NCBI GenBank assembly: GCA_002010075.1
Contig: MTMG01000005.1
Span: 1-64,000, forward strand
From: Methanomicrobia archaeon JdFR-19
GTDB lineage: Archaea; Halobacteriota; Methanosarcinia; DSM-18856; Methermicoccaceae
Length of the DNA: 64,000 bases
Reading direction: 5' to 3'
This document shows positions 48,784-56,967 of the stretch, piece after piece; position 1 is the stretch's first letter, and every line of letters starts with the position of its first letter. Below the pieces are notes generated by a model that was not told the origin of the DNA, did no database searches, and saw nothing but the letters and a program-made list of their open reading frames with translations. Position numbers and translations under genes: made by a program.

Positions 48784-49145
48784 AGATAAAATTCGATGAA
48801 AGAGGTCTTGTTCCCGTAGTCGTTCAGGATGTGAATACAAAGGAGGTTTTGATGGTCGCATGGGCGAATGAAGAGGCAATCAAACTCACCAAAGAAACTG
48901 GTCTTGCTCACTACTTCTCAAGAAGTCGAAGGAAACTGTGGAGGAAAGGAGAGAATTCGGGCAATGTTCAAAAGGTGAGAAGAATACTGGTGGACTGTGA
49001 TGAGGACACGTTGCTCTATGAGGTAGAACAGACTGGTGGAGCATGCCATACTGGTTTTCGCTCTTGTTTCTACCGTACAATAGAAGGAGAGGTTGTTGGA
49101 GTGAAGGTCTTTGATCCAAAGGAGGTATATGATGAAAGAGGATGA
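48780..49145 (+). CDS. hisI: Phosphoribosyl-AMP cyclohydrolase
   Basis: The 121-residue zinc enzyme opens the purine ring of phosphoribosyl-AMP in histidine biosynthesis. Motifs are [32 protein letters not shown] with substrate-binding residues, and the metal-binding [17 protein letters not shown]. It is the stand-alone HisI form, not fused to HisE. It overlaps the amidohydrolase start-to-stop and leads into rpiA. The stop is TGA. Confidence 0.96.
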   Translation: MKIKFDERGLVPVVVQDVNTKEVLMVAWANEEAIKLTKETGLAHYFSRSRRKLWRKGENSGNVQKVRRILVDCDEDTLLYEVEQTGGACHTGFRSCFYRTIEGEVVGVKVFDPKEVYDERG

Positions 49146-49815
49146 CAAAAAAAAGAGGGTTGCAAAAAAAGCCACAGAGATGGTCAAGGATGGAATGCGC
49201 ATAGGACTTGGGACTGGTTCAACTGTGAAGTTCTTTTTATACGAGCTTCGGAAACTGAAGGATGAAGGAATAGAATTCGTGTGTGTCCCAACCTCGCATT
49301 TCACACAGCTCTTGTGTTTCGAAGTGGATTTGCCGGTTGTAAATCCGAATGCTTGCCCCAAACTCGACATAACATTCGATGGGGCAGACCAAGTGGACAA
49401 CGAGCTGAATGTGATAAAAGGGAGGGGGGGAGCCCATACCCGTGAAAAAATAGTATCGCTCTCTTCAGAAAAATTTGTCATAATGGTTGATGATACCAAG
49501 CTCTCTGATAAACTGAACATACCAGTTCCCATCGAGATACTCCCAGAATCACTCAAACTTGTTGAGAGAGAGATATCTGCACTTGGTGGCACGTCAGAGT
49601 TGAGAATGGGTAGGATGAAGGATGGACCAGTTATCACAGACAATGGAATGTGGATACTGGATGCAAACTTTGGGGAAATCAAAAATCCAACTGAGCTATC
49701 AACAAAGATAAAATCCATAGTTGGAGTTGTAGAGCATGGAATATTCACAAATGTGGATGTGGTGATAGTTGGGACGGGGGATGGGACAAGAGTAATCGAA
49801 AAATCTCAACTTTAA
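49129..49815 (+). CDS. rpiA: Ribose-5-phosphate isomerase A
   Basis: The 228-residue enzyme interconverts ribose-5-phosphate and ribulose-5-phosphate. Motifs are [11 protein letters not shown], the substrate loop [13 protein letters not shown] and [14 protein letters not shown], where most relatives read KGGGGA. GGAGG at about 49121 selects the ATG at 49129. The start overlaps the hisI end; the link is metabolic (PRPP supply). The stop is TAA, followed by a T-rich stretch. Confidence 0.95.
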   Translation: MMKEDDKKKRVAKKATEMVKDGMRIGLGTGSTVKFFLYELRKLKDEGIEFVCVPTSHFTQLLCFEVDLPVVNPNACPKLDITFDGADQVDNELNVIKGRGGAHTREKIVSLSSEKFVIMVDDTKLSDKLNIPVPIEILPESLKLVEREISALGGTSELRMGRMKDGPVITDNGMWILDANFGEIKNPTELSTKIKSIVGVVEHGIFTNVDVVIVGTGDGTRVIEKSQL

Positions 49816-49839
49816 CTTTGTCCTGATATGCCCCTGTTT

Positions 49840-50550
49840 TTATCCTCTGTTTTTTGGTACCAACTCAACACCAGATATCCCAATTGATGCTTTTTGAATG
49901 ACTTTTTTGGGTGTTTCACTCAGAATTTCCCTGACTTCATGCCTATCAAGAGAGAGAAGAGACCCAATACTCTCAAACTCCTGTGGGGTTCTGAGCTCAT
50001 ATACGTTGGTGGCACCACTGCCAAGCAATAGCGGAAAACCAAATTTCCTCCACAATTTTATACACATTCTGTAGTCTGAAATGACCTCGGCTCTATGCAA
50101 GCCCTTTGTTCTCAACAACGTTGTCGAGGTGAGTGCAACAGCAACACTGTTCTTCTTTGCAGTTCTTGCAAGCACGTGATTCATTTTTGGTTCTATGAGT
50201 ATATCAACCCCTCTGGACTCTAGGGCAGCCCTACTCACTTTTGGATTCGTTCCCTTCACTGCTACCAGTCCTTTGGACCTCATGATGGTGGGACGAAGCA
50301 TTCTCAAAATCTTGTGCATTTCTGAAACGGTATCGGTCTCTATGAGGATTCCAAAATTGACATTCGCACTTGCTGACCTCATTGACTCAAATTCCATACT
50401 CTCAAATTCATCGACTTTCAGAAGCACACCCACCCTTGCAAACCCCATCTCAATCGCATCATCGATGAGGTCAGATGACATCAAACACAGGTCTGCAAAC
50501 CCGTTGAATTTTGTGCTGGAGCTTTGCATTTCTGTCATCTCTTCTATCAT
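49840..50550 (-). CDS. rnp3: RNase P protein component 3 (Rpp30)
   Basis: The 236-residue TIM-barrel protein is the archaeal Rpp30 homologue that supports RNase P RNA in 5' tRNA maturation. Visible blocks are FADLCLMSSDLIDDAIEMG, VDILIEPKMNHVLARTAKK, VAVALTSTTLLRTKG and the C-terminal GATNVYELRTPQEFESIGSLL. The ATG overlaps the stop of the upstream exosome-associated gene. This L15e-exosome-Rpp30 order is conserved in archaea. The stop is TAA. Confidence 0.93.
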   Translation of the reverse strand: MIEEMTEMQSSSTKFNGFADLCLMSSDLIDDAIEMGFARVGVLLKVDEFESMEFESMRSASANVNFGILIETDTVSEMHKILRMLRPTIMRSKGLVAVKGTNPKVSRAALESRGVDILIEPKMNHVLARTAKKNSVAVALTSTTLLRTKGLHRAEVISDYRMCIKLWRKFGFPLLLGSGATNVYELRTPQEFESIGSLLSLDRHEVREILSETPKKVIQKASIGISGVELVPKNRG

Positions 50551-50999
50551 CTCCTCAACCTACAGAATATCTCTTTCGCTCTCCTCAACGACCCCTCTTT
50601 ACTTTGCGGATAGGATGGAATCTTCATCTTAATGACGATCGAGTCTGCACCTCTCGTTAATGAAACATTTCCGAGATATGCTTCCTGCTTTCCGATTCTT
50701 ATGTGAAGTACACCAAACTCATCCATTCTCTCATCGAGTTCGGAACAAAGTAAATCCAAGTCCTCTTCTGACAAACTTCTCACAAAACTCTCGATAAATT
50801 CCTTTATTTGTTTCTTTTTGACAAGCTCAATCTCTATCACATGAATGGGATTTCCATGGTATCCTTCGTACTTCCTCATCTCACACTGTGTATCTTCTGG
50901 AAGAATTAGCTGAAGTGCTTTCTACACCTTTTCAACACTCTCTGTAGCTTGGACCGTTGTAAGAATTGTTACCTTCCCAAACTCTTGCCCGCCACTCAC
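50547..50999 (-). CDS. Predicted exosome-associated RNA-binding protein (COG1325), with one in-frame TAG
   Basis: The 150-residue protein starts with GTG overlapping the L15e stop (GTGA). Family blocks are TILTTVQATESVEKV, then YEGYHGNPIHVIEIELV, LDERMDEFGVLHIRIGKQEAYLG and a C-terminal helix. TAG at 50922-50924 is residue 26 (ESVEKV-O-KALQLILPED), in the first helix. Without readthrough the start would fall just before GYHGNP and the N-terminal strand and helix would be lost. A role in RNA processing is presumed from context only. The stop is TGA. Confidence 0.88.
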
Positions 51000-51581
51000 T
51001 CACTTCCCTCTACCATGGTGTGCTCTTATAGAAGGTCTTATTTTTTCGGTTCCCTTTCCCCTCTTGAGTAAGCCTCTCGACCTTCTACCCGCACAAGTTC
51101 TCCCTCTAAAAACTCTTCCTCTGTCATTTATTATCCAGTTCAGGTCTTTATCAGCCATTATTGAGGGATGGTGGGGGTCTACCAAAATAACCTCATACCA
51201 CTTATACCTTCCATCCTCACCTACCCAGTAAGAATTGAGGACTTCCAAGTTCCTGTACTTTCTTGCAGCCCTTTCTTCAGCAATCCACTGAAGACTCTTT
51301 CCTCCATATATCTTGTGCATTCCCATTCTCTTTGTCCTTCTGCCCCTCACATACCTTGACTTTCTTCTTCCGCCCCTTCTTACTCTCACCCTCACCACTA
51401 CGATTCCTTGCTTTGCTTTATATCCCAACGCCCTTGCTCTGTCTATTCGCGTTGGTCTCTCTATCCTCACAACACTGCCTTCCCTTCTCCAGACCTGAAG
51501 CCTATGCCATCTAAGTGTTCTGAGATAGCCTTCTTTTGGCCTCTTCCATGCCTCCCTGACATATGAATACATCGACCTCAT
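51000..51581 (-). CDS. Ribosomal protein L15e
   Basis: The 193-residue basic large-subunit protein starts [15 protein letters not shown]. It contains [20 protein letters not shown] and [13 protein letters not shown], and ends in a Gly/Arg-rich tail. GGGAG lies five bases before the first ATG. It leads the minus-strand run L15e-exosome protein-Rpp30. The stop is TGA. Confidence 0.96.
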   Translation of the reverse strand: MRSMYSYVREAWKRPKEGYLRTLRWHRLQVWRREGSVVRIERPTRIDRARALGYKAKQGIVVVRVRVRRGGRRKSRYVRGRRTKRMGMHKIYGGKSLQWIAEERAARKYRNLEVLNSYWVGEDGRYKWYEVILVDPHHPSIMADKDLNWIINDRGRVFRGRTCAGRRSRGLLKRGKGTEKIRPSIRAHHGRGK

Positions 51582-51607
51582 CTCAACTCCCTTTTAAGTC
51601 ATTACTT

Positions 51608-52543
51608 TTAAAGCTTTTCTTCTAATTTCTCAACAATGCGCTCTGAAGGGACAGCATTCTGATGCAAACCAGCATCGTAATTCAATGAGAGAGCAATGAA
51701 CTGGGAAATGTGGAGTACTGGTATCTCAATATTCATTCCCTCCTTCCGCAAGATTGCCTGCCCTTGGTCAAGCTGTAGATGACAGAATGGGCACGAATTC
51801 ACAACACAATCAACATCCGCATCCTTCAGACTCTCAAGCTTTCTCCTTGTGAAGGTGAGAGCAAGCTCCTTGGAAGATGAACGGACGCCGCCCCCTGCAC
51901 CACAACACAGCATCTTGTCATCATACTCAACACTCTCAGCTCCAACCACCTCAACGATTTCGTCCAGCATTCTCGGATTCTCTGGAGAATCCACCCTCAA
52001 TATCGAGCTTGGTCTTGTCAGATGACACCCGTAGTGAACACCCACTCTAAGTCTCAACCTCCTCTCCATCACCTCCTTTATCCTATCAAGCGAGGAGTAG
52101 AGTATCTCAACGAGATGTTTGACTTCAACATCTCCCCTGTATTCCCTTCCAATCGCTTTGAGGTGTTGGTTGATATTGTCCCTGACTTCATGATTCTTGA
52201 GTATCACGCTCGCCTCCTTCAACGTTGAGAAACACCCATTGCAAATCGTAATTATTTCCCTGCCCTCTGCAAGAGACAAGTTCCTTGCTGAGAGTGTGAG
52301 CCATGTGAGTTCATCAAACGACCTGACGATGCCAGGGGGTGGACAACAGGAAGCTTCTTCCATGACTTCATAGCCTATGCCCAACTTATCAAGTACGAGT
52401 TCGGTACACGACTCGATTGCAGGGTATCTATTTGGGGCAATACATCCAAGAAAGAGAGAGAACTCGGGGTCAGATGATTGGGATGTGGGAGATGTCAGAT
52501 CAGACGATTTTGACTTATGTGATTTCGAATCAGATGATTTCAA
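51608..52543 (-). CDS. hdrB: Heterodisulfide reductase subunit B (HdrB) with a Ser-rich N-terminal extension
   Basis: The 311-residue protein carries the two CCG-type cysteine motifs that hold noncubane [4Fe-4S] clusters for splitting CoM-S-S-CoB: CNGCFSTL with CCPPPG, and MLCCGAGGGVR with CPFCHLQLD. The usual start pattern FLGCIAPNRYPAIE appears only after about 27 Ser/Lys/Asp-rich residues. These are encoded by imperfect repeats of TCATCTGA and begin with TTG. No better start is visible. It lies two bases after hdrC. The stop is TAA. Confidence 0.92.
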   Translation of the reverse strand: MKSSDSKSHKSKSSDLTSPTSQSSDPEFSLFLGCIAPNRYPAIESCTELVLDKLGIGYEVMEEASCCPPPGIVRSFDELTWLTLSARNLSLAEGREIITICNGCFSTLKEASVILKNHEVRDNINQHLKAIGREYRGDVEVKHLVEILYSSLDRIKEVMERRLRLRVGVHYGCHLTRPSSILRVDSPENPRMLDEIVEVVGAESVEYDDKMLCCGAGGGVRSSSKELALTFTRRKLESLKDADVDCVVNSCPFCHLQLDQGQAILRKEGMNIEIPVLHISQFIALSLNYDAGLHQNAVPSERIVEKLEEKL

Positions 52544-52545
52544 TC

Positions 52546-52953
52546 TTACCCACCCCCGATAAGAGACTCGAATCCAGTGAGTTTCAGAAGGGTTTTGACT
52601 TCCTCAGCACACTTCTCTCTCTTTCTTGGAAGCCCGAGTTCCTCTCTGAGTTCTCCACTCTTTTCATTCCATGGAACAATTCTACCACTCTCGATGAGTT
52701 TCAGAGCAGCCTCCCTGTGCGACTCAAATATTTTCCCTTCTCTGACAAGTTCGTTCCTTATTTCTATTATACGCTCAACCACCTTTATCTCCCTTGGACA
52801 TCTCTCTTCACACTGATAGCACGTTACACATGCCCATACATCCTCCATTGTATTGACTTCTCCACCAACCACCCTTCTTGTAACAAGTGGTGTGTACCAT
52901 CCAGAAGGACATGAAGCAGTACAAATTCCACAGTGTATGCACACATCGTTCAT
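52546..52953 (-). CDS. hdrC: Heterodisulfide reductase subunit C (HdrC)
   Basis: The 135-residue protein has two [4Fe-4S] motifs, CIHCGICTASCP and CVTCYQCEERCP. It passes electrons to HdrB during reduction of the CoM-S-S-CoB heterodisulfide. It is short at the N-terminus compared with many HdrC proteins, beginning directly at the first cluster. The hdrA subunit is not in the window. It is divergent from pylT and ends TAA. Confidence 0.93.
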   Translation of the reverse strand: MNDVCIHCGICTASCPSGWYTPLVTRRVVGGEVNTMEDVWACVTCYQCEERCPREIKVVERIIEIRNELVREGKIFESHREAALKLIESGRIVPWNEKSGELREELGLPRKREKCAEEVKTLLKLTGFESLIGGG

Positions 52954-52958
52954 GTAAA

Positions 52959-52998
52959 CTTTTATATTCAGAGTGCCTTTATATAACGGTTGTCAAGA
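52959..52998 (+). promoter_or_regulatory. Probable promoter of the pylT-pylSn-pylSc unit
   Basis: Two TATA-like strings, CTTTTATATTCAG (about 52959-52971) and CTTTATATAACGG (about 52976-52988), lie between the divergent hdrC start and the mature tRNA-Pyl 5' end at 52999. The first has the more usual spacing to the tRNA. The choice between them is open. Confidence 0.45.
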
Positions 52999-53067
52999 GG
53001 AGGGTCGGTCGGGAAGACCACACGGACTCTAACTCCGTGCAGCCGGGTTTGACTCCCGGACCCTTCG
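52999..53067 (+). tRNA. pylT: tRNA-Pyl (anticodon CTA)
   Basis: The 69-base RNA has the odd features known for tRNA-Pyl. The acceptor GGAGGGT pairs with ACCCTTC (one G-T pair), and a single base precedes the D stem. The D arm is GGTC-GGGAA-GACC with a five-base loop. A single base precedes a six-base-pair anticodon stem, CACGGA-CTCTAAC-TCCGTG, with CTA in the loop. The variable loop is the three bases CAG. The T arm CCGGG-TTTGACT-CCCGG lacks the usual TTC. The discriminator is G. It decodes UAG and is charged by PylSn/PylSc, encoded next to it. Confidence 0.96.
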
Positions 53068-53087
53068 CCTTTTGGAAAGGTGATGAT

Positions 53088-53366
53088 GTGAAAGAGGATT
53101 ATGAAACACCATTCAAACTTGCAAAGAAATACATGGTATGGGTTTCGAGGTCAGGACTACTCCATGAACTCACCAGTATCGAGCTTAAAGGCAGAACTGT
53201 GATCATGCATTCAAAATGCGGGCAGATTCTCAAAGCCAGCAACTCAAGAAGGTCAAGGGCAGCAAGATGGCTCAGACACAAATGGTACTACAAACCATGT
53301 AAAAGATGCAAGATACCTGACGAAAGGTTGAAGTCATTTGGTGGAAGGATGTTGAGAAAGGTATGA
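53088..53366 (+). CDS. pylSn: PylSn, tRNA-binding N-terminal domain of pyrrolysyl-tRNA synthetase, as a separate gene
   Basis: The 92-residue protein matches the N-terminal domain of Methanosarcina PylS: LHELTSIELKGRTVIMHSKCG, then NSRRSRAARWLRHKWYYKPC and CKRCKIPDERL. These carry the zinc-binding Cys residues and the basic surface that grips the T and variable arms of tRNA-Pyl. The GTG start at 53088 follows AAAGGTGATG. It lies about 20 bases after pylT and ends TGA 13 bases before the TTG alternative start of pylSc. A separate PylSn is the arrangement best known from bacteria; Methanosarcina has one fused protein. Confidence 0.95.
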   Translation: MKEDYETPFKLAKKYMVWVSRSGLLHELTSIELKGRTVIMHSKCGQILKASNSRRSRAARWLRHKWYYKPCKRCKIPDERLKSFGGRMLRKV

Positions 53367-53400
53367 GGAGGTCTGATTTTTGGAAGAGCATTCAGAAACG

Positions 53401-54225
53401 ATGGAATTCACACATACCCAGAAACAAAGGTTGGTTGAGTTGGGCGCTGATGATTTCATATCCATGAGATTCAAATCAAAAGATGAAAGAAACAAAAAAT
53501 TCGAGGAAATTGTGAAGAAAGTTGTGGCTGATACAAAAAGAAATCTTGAAATCATCAGAAGAATATCAAAAAGACCTTATTTAAAGATAATAGAGGACGA
53601 GATATCAAAGAAATTGAGGAAAAATGGGTTTATTGAGGTGAGTACTCCGATACTCATTAGAAAAGAAGCTCTGCAAAAGATGGGCATAGACGATGAGCAT
53701 CCGCTGATGAACCAGATTTTCTGGGTTGATGGGAATACATGCCTGAGACCGATGCTTGCTCCCAATCTCTACACGCTCTGGTCAAGGTTGAGAAACATAT
53801 GGAAACCACCGATATCCATATTTGAAGTCGGACCTTGTTTCAGAAGAGAATCCAAAGGCACACATCACACTCAAGAATTCACGATGCTGAACATAGCAGA
53901 ACTTTCTCCAGAAAAATCAGCTGAAGAGAGGCTCGTGGAGATTGCAAAACTCGTCATGGATGTGGTGGGGGTGGAGTACGAACTTGTGTGGGAGGAGTCC
54001 GAAGTCTATGGAGAAAGTCTGGATGTTGTTGTGAATGGTATTGAGGTGGCATCTGGTGCATTTGGTCCTCACAAACTCGATGAGAACTGGAACATCACAG
54101 AACCGTGGGCTGGAATCGGCTTCGGCCTTGAAAGACTTGTGCTTGCATGTGAAGGGGGGGCAAACATAACAAGGTTTTCAAGAAGTCTGATGTACCTCGA
54201 TGGATGGAGACTGGACATCAAATAA
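53401..54225 (+). CDS. pylSc: PylSc, catalytic domain of pyrrolysyl-tRNA synthetase, as a separate gene
   Basis: The 274-residue class II synthetase attaches pyrrolysine to tRNA-Pyl. Motif 2 is IFEVGPCFRRES, motif 3 is EPWAGIGFGLERL, and CLRPMLAPNLY is present. Compared with M. mazei PylRS, pocket residues equivalent to L305, Y306, N346 (MLNIAEL), Y384 (VYGESLDV) and W417 are kept. L309 is Trp and C348 is Ala here. The ATG at 53401 is preferred; a TTG at 53380 would add seven residues. The stop is TAA. Together with pylSn it replaces the fused PylS. Confidence 0.96.
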   Translation: MEFTHTQKQRLVELGADDFISMRFKSKDERNKKFEEIVKKVVADTKRNLEIIRRISKRPYLKIIEDEISKKLRKNGFIEVSTPILIRKEALQKMGIDDEHPLMNQIFWVDGNTCLRPMLAPNLYTLWSRLRNIWKPPISIFEVGPCFRRESKGTHHTQEFTMLNIAELSPEKSAEERLVEIAKLVMDVVGVEYELVWEESEVYGESLDVVVNGIEVASGAFGPHKLDENWNITEPWAGIGFGLERLVLACEGGANITRFSRSLMYLDGWRLDIK

Positions 54226-54239
54226 ATTGGGAGTCGTAA

Positions 54240-56015
54240 TCATGATGCTCGCTCATTCCAGTGGAGACCTACAATGGCAGCATCGGTTATATTGACCCAA
54301 TTGTCATTGTTCAGGTCAGCTCTATCATCATAATCTGCCTCTCCCCCACGAGCATTCCAGTGGAGACCCATCAAAGAGATGTCCAGTATGTTCACTCTGC
54401 CATCGCCATTTGCATCTCCTAACATGTATATCGTGATTTCGTACACAGTGGTATTGATGGCTCTGTTGTTATCGCATACGGTTAATGTGAGCGTGTAGGG
54501 CAAATACGTCCCATTAACACTATCCCAGCGGTATGAATCATACGTGTGGCTCACAACCTCGCCACTTGCTGTGTTGCCATCTCCGAAGTCCCACTCACAT
54601 GAAACATGTCCTCTGTCTCCTATCACAAGTATGCTCTGGTCAGGCTCTTTGATTACCACAGAACTCACCAGCCCCCCGTCCTGATAGTCCTCGAATTTGT
54701 AATCCCTCACGACCACCTAACCGCACTGGAAGAAATCTATTATGGTATATCCTTCATCTCCACCCCAATTTCCGCCCATATTTCTCGTATTTATGTACCA
54801 TATGGTGTTGTTTGTGCGGGTCTGTGCCACCCAATTGTGGTCTTGTGCCATGAACACTGCCAACACATTGGTACTCTCAAAAATCTCCCTCGCCTCTGAT
54901 GCATTTATATCCTAAATACTTTTGTGAGGCGAATCTATGTTGCCCGACATGAAAACAAGTATGGGGGTGTGGATGTTGCCAAATGTGTCGTTGAACCATT
55001 GCAGGTGACTTTCAAGAAGTTTGGAGTCAAAGAACACGAATATGTAATCTGGTGTACCATCTCCTTGGAGGTCGAGATAGTCCGTAAACGGATATTGACT
55101 CGAGTTCATAACATCCTCGTGAGTATCAGCCCATTCATCAAAACGAGGTTCTGTCCAGATTCCGATATGCGGGAACTCATGGTCACCTCTGGCGTACCAT
55201 CTATCACCACCGAAAGACGAGAAGTTGTCATACCATAAGTCTGCATAATAGGTGTGATTGGGTATATTATCATGTGGTACTGTCCATTCAAACGCATCTC
55301 CCAGAGCCACAAGCCCATCACACTCCATGCTTCTGAAGATTTGTAGAGCGTGTGGAAAACGAGACCAATTTCCTTGGGTTGAGCCGATGTGGATGTCAGC
55401 TACCAGTCCTATGCGGTAGGCAAGCGTTTCTGGGTCGTAGGAATCAGATGTGAATGTGATTGGGGCTCCCACATTGTTTACGGTGTGGTCAATATGGAAC
55501 AACGCAACCGGTGGAATGTTCAGATGTACAGTTGCATTCTGGAACGTGAGACTTAACTCGTCAGTTGTTGAGTTCAAAACCAGCGTGTGTTCTGGATCAA
55601 AAACAATGTGATACACGGTATCGGGATTTCCATTTTTCATGTAGAACGTAATATTGGTTATGATGCCCTCCCCCGAGATGCCAGTGGTTGTGTTAATCCT
55701 TGTTATCCCATAGTCAATTGTTCCGTTGATGTTATCGTATTCCTATGCCATCTCCTATGTTGTGTTGCCATCTGAGGAGAGGTATGTTGTATTGTTTAGG
55801 GATTTAACTTCAAAAACAGATGGGTCAAAGAGAATGCGATACTGAACTGCATATATATCCGTCCCATTAACAATGACTGAGAGGTTGAATTCAGAATTCT
55901 TTGAGACAACAAGTTCAGAAGGTTCGAGCTTTAATTCCTCACCATAACCAGTGGATGCCAGTATAATTGCAGAAAGCGCCAAGAGCATGACTGTAAGTTT
56001 CATCATCTTCCACAT
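54240..56015 (-). CDS. Secreted cohesin-PKD-metallophosphoesterase-dockerin protein, with four in-frame TAGs
   Basis: The 591-residue protein has a signal peptide (MMKLTVMLLALSAIILASTG). A cohesin-like domain follows (about 30-165, with YAVQYRILFDPSVFEVKSL). A calcineurin-like phosphoesterase is next (about 200-430: GLVADIHIG, VALGDAFEW, ARGDHE, MAQDHNW). Then comes a PKD half (CEWDFGDGNTASGEVVSHTY) and a C-terminal dockerin pair (GDANGDGRVNILDISLMGLH and ADLNNDNWVNITDAAIVGLH). TAGs lie at 55755-55757 (residue 87), 55743-55745 (91), 54909-54911 (369) and 54717-54719 (433), all in one frame. Only joined together do the cohesin and phosphoesterase folds become complete. Probably extracellular. 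The stop is TGA. Confidence 0.85.
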
Positions 56016-56082
56016 AACTAAGTGCAAAGAGGTGTACTTAACTCTTGTTGTGAAGATAGCATAAATAACCGAATCTATGAAG

Positions 56083-56967
56083 TCAATCAACTTTAGGTGC
56101 TTCCATCACCCTCGAATAGTACGGAAGGGATGCAACTGCCCCAATCACCCCATCGCCTTCAATGGGAAATCTCACACCGTTGTTTCTCAGCTCAAGAGCC
56201 TCCTCCAGCTCCACCCAACCATGCCTTGCTCTCCTTGAAAAATCGATGAGGTGGGAACAATCAAAACCAACCCACACCGCAACCCCTGTTTCATCAGACA
56301 ACGTATGTTCAAGTACAAGCTCACAAAATCTCCCCACCAGCTCATCTTCTTTTCCCCTAACACAGCCAAACTCAACCACTGTCGCTGTACAATTCTGTGT
56401 TTTTTTGGACACAGGATACAACTGAACGATTGCGTGGGAGAGGTACACAACATCCGAATTCTCCACAGCCTTGGCAATATTGTGTGCAAGAGCCCAAGTC
56501 GCACCCCTATCCTTGGAATCTGTGTTGTCAACACCTATCACAACCCTTCTCCTACCAACCAGCTCAAGCACACCTTCCGCATATTTCTCACCACCCGATG
56601 GGCTCAGCTTATGGGACACAACACCCTTTGCAAGAGCCCTGCATAGGGTCGCACCGACCCCGCCCCCACCAAGTCCACCATACGTGATAAAAACTCTATC
56701 ACTAACAACATCCACCTCCACAATTCCAGCAGCCTTATCTGGACTTCTGAACTCCTCCTCACATCTTCCCACTCTGACAAGGTATCTGAAAGAGTTGCCA
56801 CACTGCCTTGCCTCAATGACATTCTGACGTTTTGAATAGTGATGAATCGCCCACCCTCCACCGCCAAAACATGATGGGACTTCTATTAGCTCAACCAGTT
56901 CTTGATTCTCATGCACGATTGCGTGTATCTCTTGATACGGAACCACATATGGGTTCGGCATCATCAT
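56083..56967 (-). CDS. Methanogenesis marker protein 11
   Basis: The 294-residue protein is recognised from NPYVVPYQEIHAIVHENQELVELIE, the Gly-rich FGGGGWAIHHYS, and GVDNTDSKDRGATWALAHNIA. The last resembles the nucleotide site of tRNA-Ile agmatinyltransferase. The family is nearly confined to methanogens and relatives, and its reaction is unknown. It overlaps idsA at its own start and ends TGA 67 bases before the secreted-protein gene. Confidence 0.88.
   Translation of the reverse strand: MMMPNPYVVPYQEIHAIVHENQELVELIEVPSCFGGGGWAIHHYSKRQNVIEARQCGNSFRYLVRVGRCEEEFRSPDKAAGIVEVDVVSDRVFITYGGLGGGGVGATLCRALAKGVVSHKLSPSGGEKYAEGVLELVGRRRVVIGVDNTDSKDRGATWALAHNIAKAVENSDVVYLSHAIVQLYPVSKKTQNCTATVVEFGCVRGKEDELVGRFCELVLEHTLSDETGVAVWVGFDCSHLIDFSRRARHGWVELEEALELRNNGVRFPIEGDGVIGAVASLPYYSRVMEAPKVD

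Noticed and set aside
52440-52550. CRISPR-like repeats (TCAGATGATT variants)
   Set aside because: The copies are short, imperfect, closely spaced and in frame as a Ser-rich peptide, with no spacers or cas genes.
52887-53087. An open frame extending pylSn upstream through the tRNA
   Set aside because: The stretch is tRNA-Pyl and promoter; only the part from the GTG at 53088 matches PylSn.
55755-56090. A start at 56090 for the cohesin protein
   Set aside because: It would put about 25 non-signal residues before the signal peptide; ATGs at 56015 or 56006 place the signal at the N-terminus.
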